Of a stretch of DNA of 64,000 nt, positions 61,219 through 64,000 are shown in pieces. Each line of letters starts with the position of its first letter. The stretch's first letter is position 1. A program made the translations under genes and the position numbers. The stretch spans positions 62,001 through 126,000 of the forward strand of contig CAVXXM010000013.1 in assembly GCA_963765745.1 (NCBI GenBank), read 5' to 3'. The notes under the pieces are model-generated. The model was not told the origin of the DNA. It worked only from the letters and a program-made list of their open reading frames with translations, and did no database searches. Source of the stretch: JAHFPN01 sp963765745. Lineage in GTDB: Bacteria > Pseudomonadota > Alphaproteobacteria > Rhizobiales > Xanthobacteraceae.

Positions 61219-61330
61219 CAGCGCGCGCCGAAGATAGCGCCGACGGGAATCGACCGAGGTTCGCAAAAAGGGCGAACGGCTCCGGCCGCAGCCAACCGCA
61301 TAGGCAACCTCCCCTCTTACCCTTACGGCT

Positions 61331-62098
61331 CTATTGGCCGTTCAGGGCCGCTTCCACGTCGCGCGCCATGTTGACCAGGCGCGGACCGACGTCGTTCTCC
61401 AGCTTCTCCCGCGAAAGTCTAAACGCGGGCGCGCCGCAATTAAAGGCGAATGAAGCCGAGCCGTCCTTGGCCAGCATCATCGGCACGCCGGCGGCGACGA
61501 TATCCTGCTGCCATTCGCCGACCGAAAGCACAAAACCGCGAGTTGAGAGATCCTCGACCGCGCGTTCGATGCCGGCGCGAATCTTCGGCCAGCGCTCGCC
61601 TTCGCGGCGGGCGATATGGCCCATCAGAAAGCCGCGCTCCTTCTCGGGCATGGCCGCGAGCAACGCCCGGCCCATGGCCGTGGTCGCGAGCGGGATGCGG
61701 GAGCCGAGGTCGAGGCGGAGCATCGGCGCCTCTTTGCTCCGGCAATGCTCGATATAGATGAGATTGAGCCGGTCGCGGCTGCCGAGCGCCACCGAAGCGT
61801 GCGCGTAGTCGGCGAGCTCCTGCATGAGCGGACGCGCAATCTGGCGGATCTGCATATTGGCCAGCGCCGAATAGCCGATCGAGAGCGCCGCGGGCGCCAG
61901 CTGGTACTTGGAGAGCCGCTCGACGTGCGTGAGGTATCCGAGCTGGGTCAGCGTGTAGGTCAGGCGCGAGACGGTCGCCTTGGGCAGGTTGGTGCGCGAG
62001 GAGATTTCCTGATTGCCGAGCAGATTTTCGGTCGGGCTGAAGGCGCGCAACACTTCGAGGCCGCGCGCGAGCGACTCCACGAATTTGCGGTCGCGCAC
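61331..62098 (-). CDS. IclR-family transcriptional regulator
   Basis: 255-residue regulator: N-terminal winged helix (about residues 6-65, FVESLARGLEVLRAF, SRTNLPKATVSRLTYTLTQLGYL) and a C-terminal effector domain (SVALGSRDRLNLIYIEHC, LPLA-like IPLATTAMGRALLA). It starts with GTG. A possible longer start (ATG 62180, MSKVAGSNLAAAYEPW) lies in another frame and would need one base removed near 62120. It probably controls the adjacent liv operon; IclR proteins often answer to aromatic or C4 acids. Confidence 0.87.
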   Translation of the reverse strand: MRDRKFVESLARGLEVLRAFSPTENLLGNQEISSRTNLPKATVSRLTYTLTQLGYLTHVERLSKYQLAPAALSIGYSALANMQIRQIARPLMQELADYAHASVALGSRDRLNLIYIEHCRSKEAPMLRLDLGSRIPLATTAMGRALLAAMPEKERGFLMGHIARREGERWPKIRAGIERAVEDLSTRGFVLSVGEWQQDIVAAGVPMMLAKDGSASFAFNCGAPAFRLSREKLENDVGPRLVNMARDVEAALNGQ

Positions 62099-62435
62099 CG
62101 GCGGACGCGTGCGCGCGTTGCGCGCGTCGCCTCCAGGGTTCGTAAGCTGCGGCCAGATTGGAACCGGCGACCTTGCTCATGACACGCGCGTCACCGTGGT
62201 TACGGAACGACGATTGACAGCGATGGCATCACTTCTTAGCGTCGGGGTCAATCTTGCAGAATTTGGTTTCGCACTGCGGAATGAACCAGACGTCCAAAAT
62301 CCATTCCGCCCGCGGGTTCGAGAACACGGCTGTTGAAATCCGCGCGCGGCGGCGCCGGGTGTAAAAGACAAAGAACGACAAGTCCGGCCGATCGAAGCCG
62401 GACAACAATATGCATCGAATGGGGAGAGCCCGGCC

Positions 62436-64000
<1,565 letters not shown>

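Overview
The window is about 64 kb of high-GC chromosomal DNA from an alphaproteobacterium. It is most likely a member of the Hyphomicrobiales in the Bradyrhizobium / Xanthobacteraceae neighbourhood. The evidence is the ftsE-ftsX-ydcF-plsC block, the chorismate mutase-hisC-tyrC operon, metX-metW, phbAB with divergent phaR, a cysteine-free L32, the Zur type, and dispersed palindromic repeats of the kind common in that group. The taxonomic call is inference; no rRNA gene is present.

Layout. 1-9.8 kb holds cell division (ftsE, partial, and ftsX), a YdcF protein, an acyltransferase, a small gene behind a LexA-type promoter, chaC, the aromatic/histidine operon on the minus strand, and metX-metW. 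9.8-24.9 kb holds gloB, a DUF985 cupin, PHB synthesis (phbAB, phaR), rpmF, mtgA, isoprenoid genes (ispA, ispG), zur, a patatin, a macro-domain protein, glucokinase, an acyl-CoA ligase and a ThDP enzyme. 25-40 kb is a catabolic and transport region: thiolase + OB-fold partner, a NitT/TauT-type ABC importer, an RraA-fold aldolase, a 6PGDH-like enzyme, an ACMSD-like amidohydrolase, a TAXI-TRAP transporter and a gentisate-type dioxygenase, interrupted by fcl and a glycosyltransferase. 40.3-46.1 kb carries an rpf-type (diffusible signal factor) cell-cell signalling locus: rpfF facing rpfC and a REC-PAS-GGDEF-EAL regulator. 46.3-47.4 kb encodes a TonB protein. 47.7-53.0 kb is a foreign-looking block (2-oxo acid dehydrogenase E1alpha, E1beta, semialdehyde dehydrogenase, E2) that splits one SDR gene into two remnants. 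53.1-64 kb holds a ThDP enzyme, an aldehyde dehydrogenase, a complete Liv-type ABC importer, an IclR regulator and a 5' fadJ-like gene cut by the window end.

The most interesting biology is the rpf locus. It keeps the convergent gene order known from Xanthomonas, but an EAL-domain response regulator stands where the HD-GYP protein RpfG would be. Read with known Rpf biology, RpfF would make a cis-2-unsaturated fatty acid signal, RpfC would sense it, and the EAL protein would lower cyclic di-GMP.

A technical pattern runs through the window. At least 14 coding breaks are present and every one is repaired by removing a single base, so they look like residual single-base insertions in the assembly rather than real pseudogenes. 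I annotate those genes at full length and mark the break. The SDR split is different in kind: it involves kilobases of sequence and loss of the middle of the gene.
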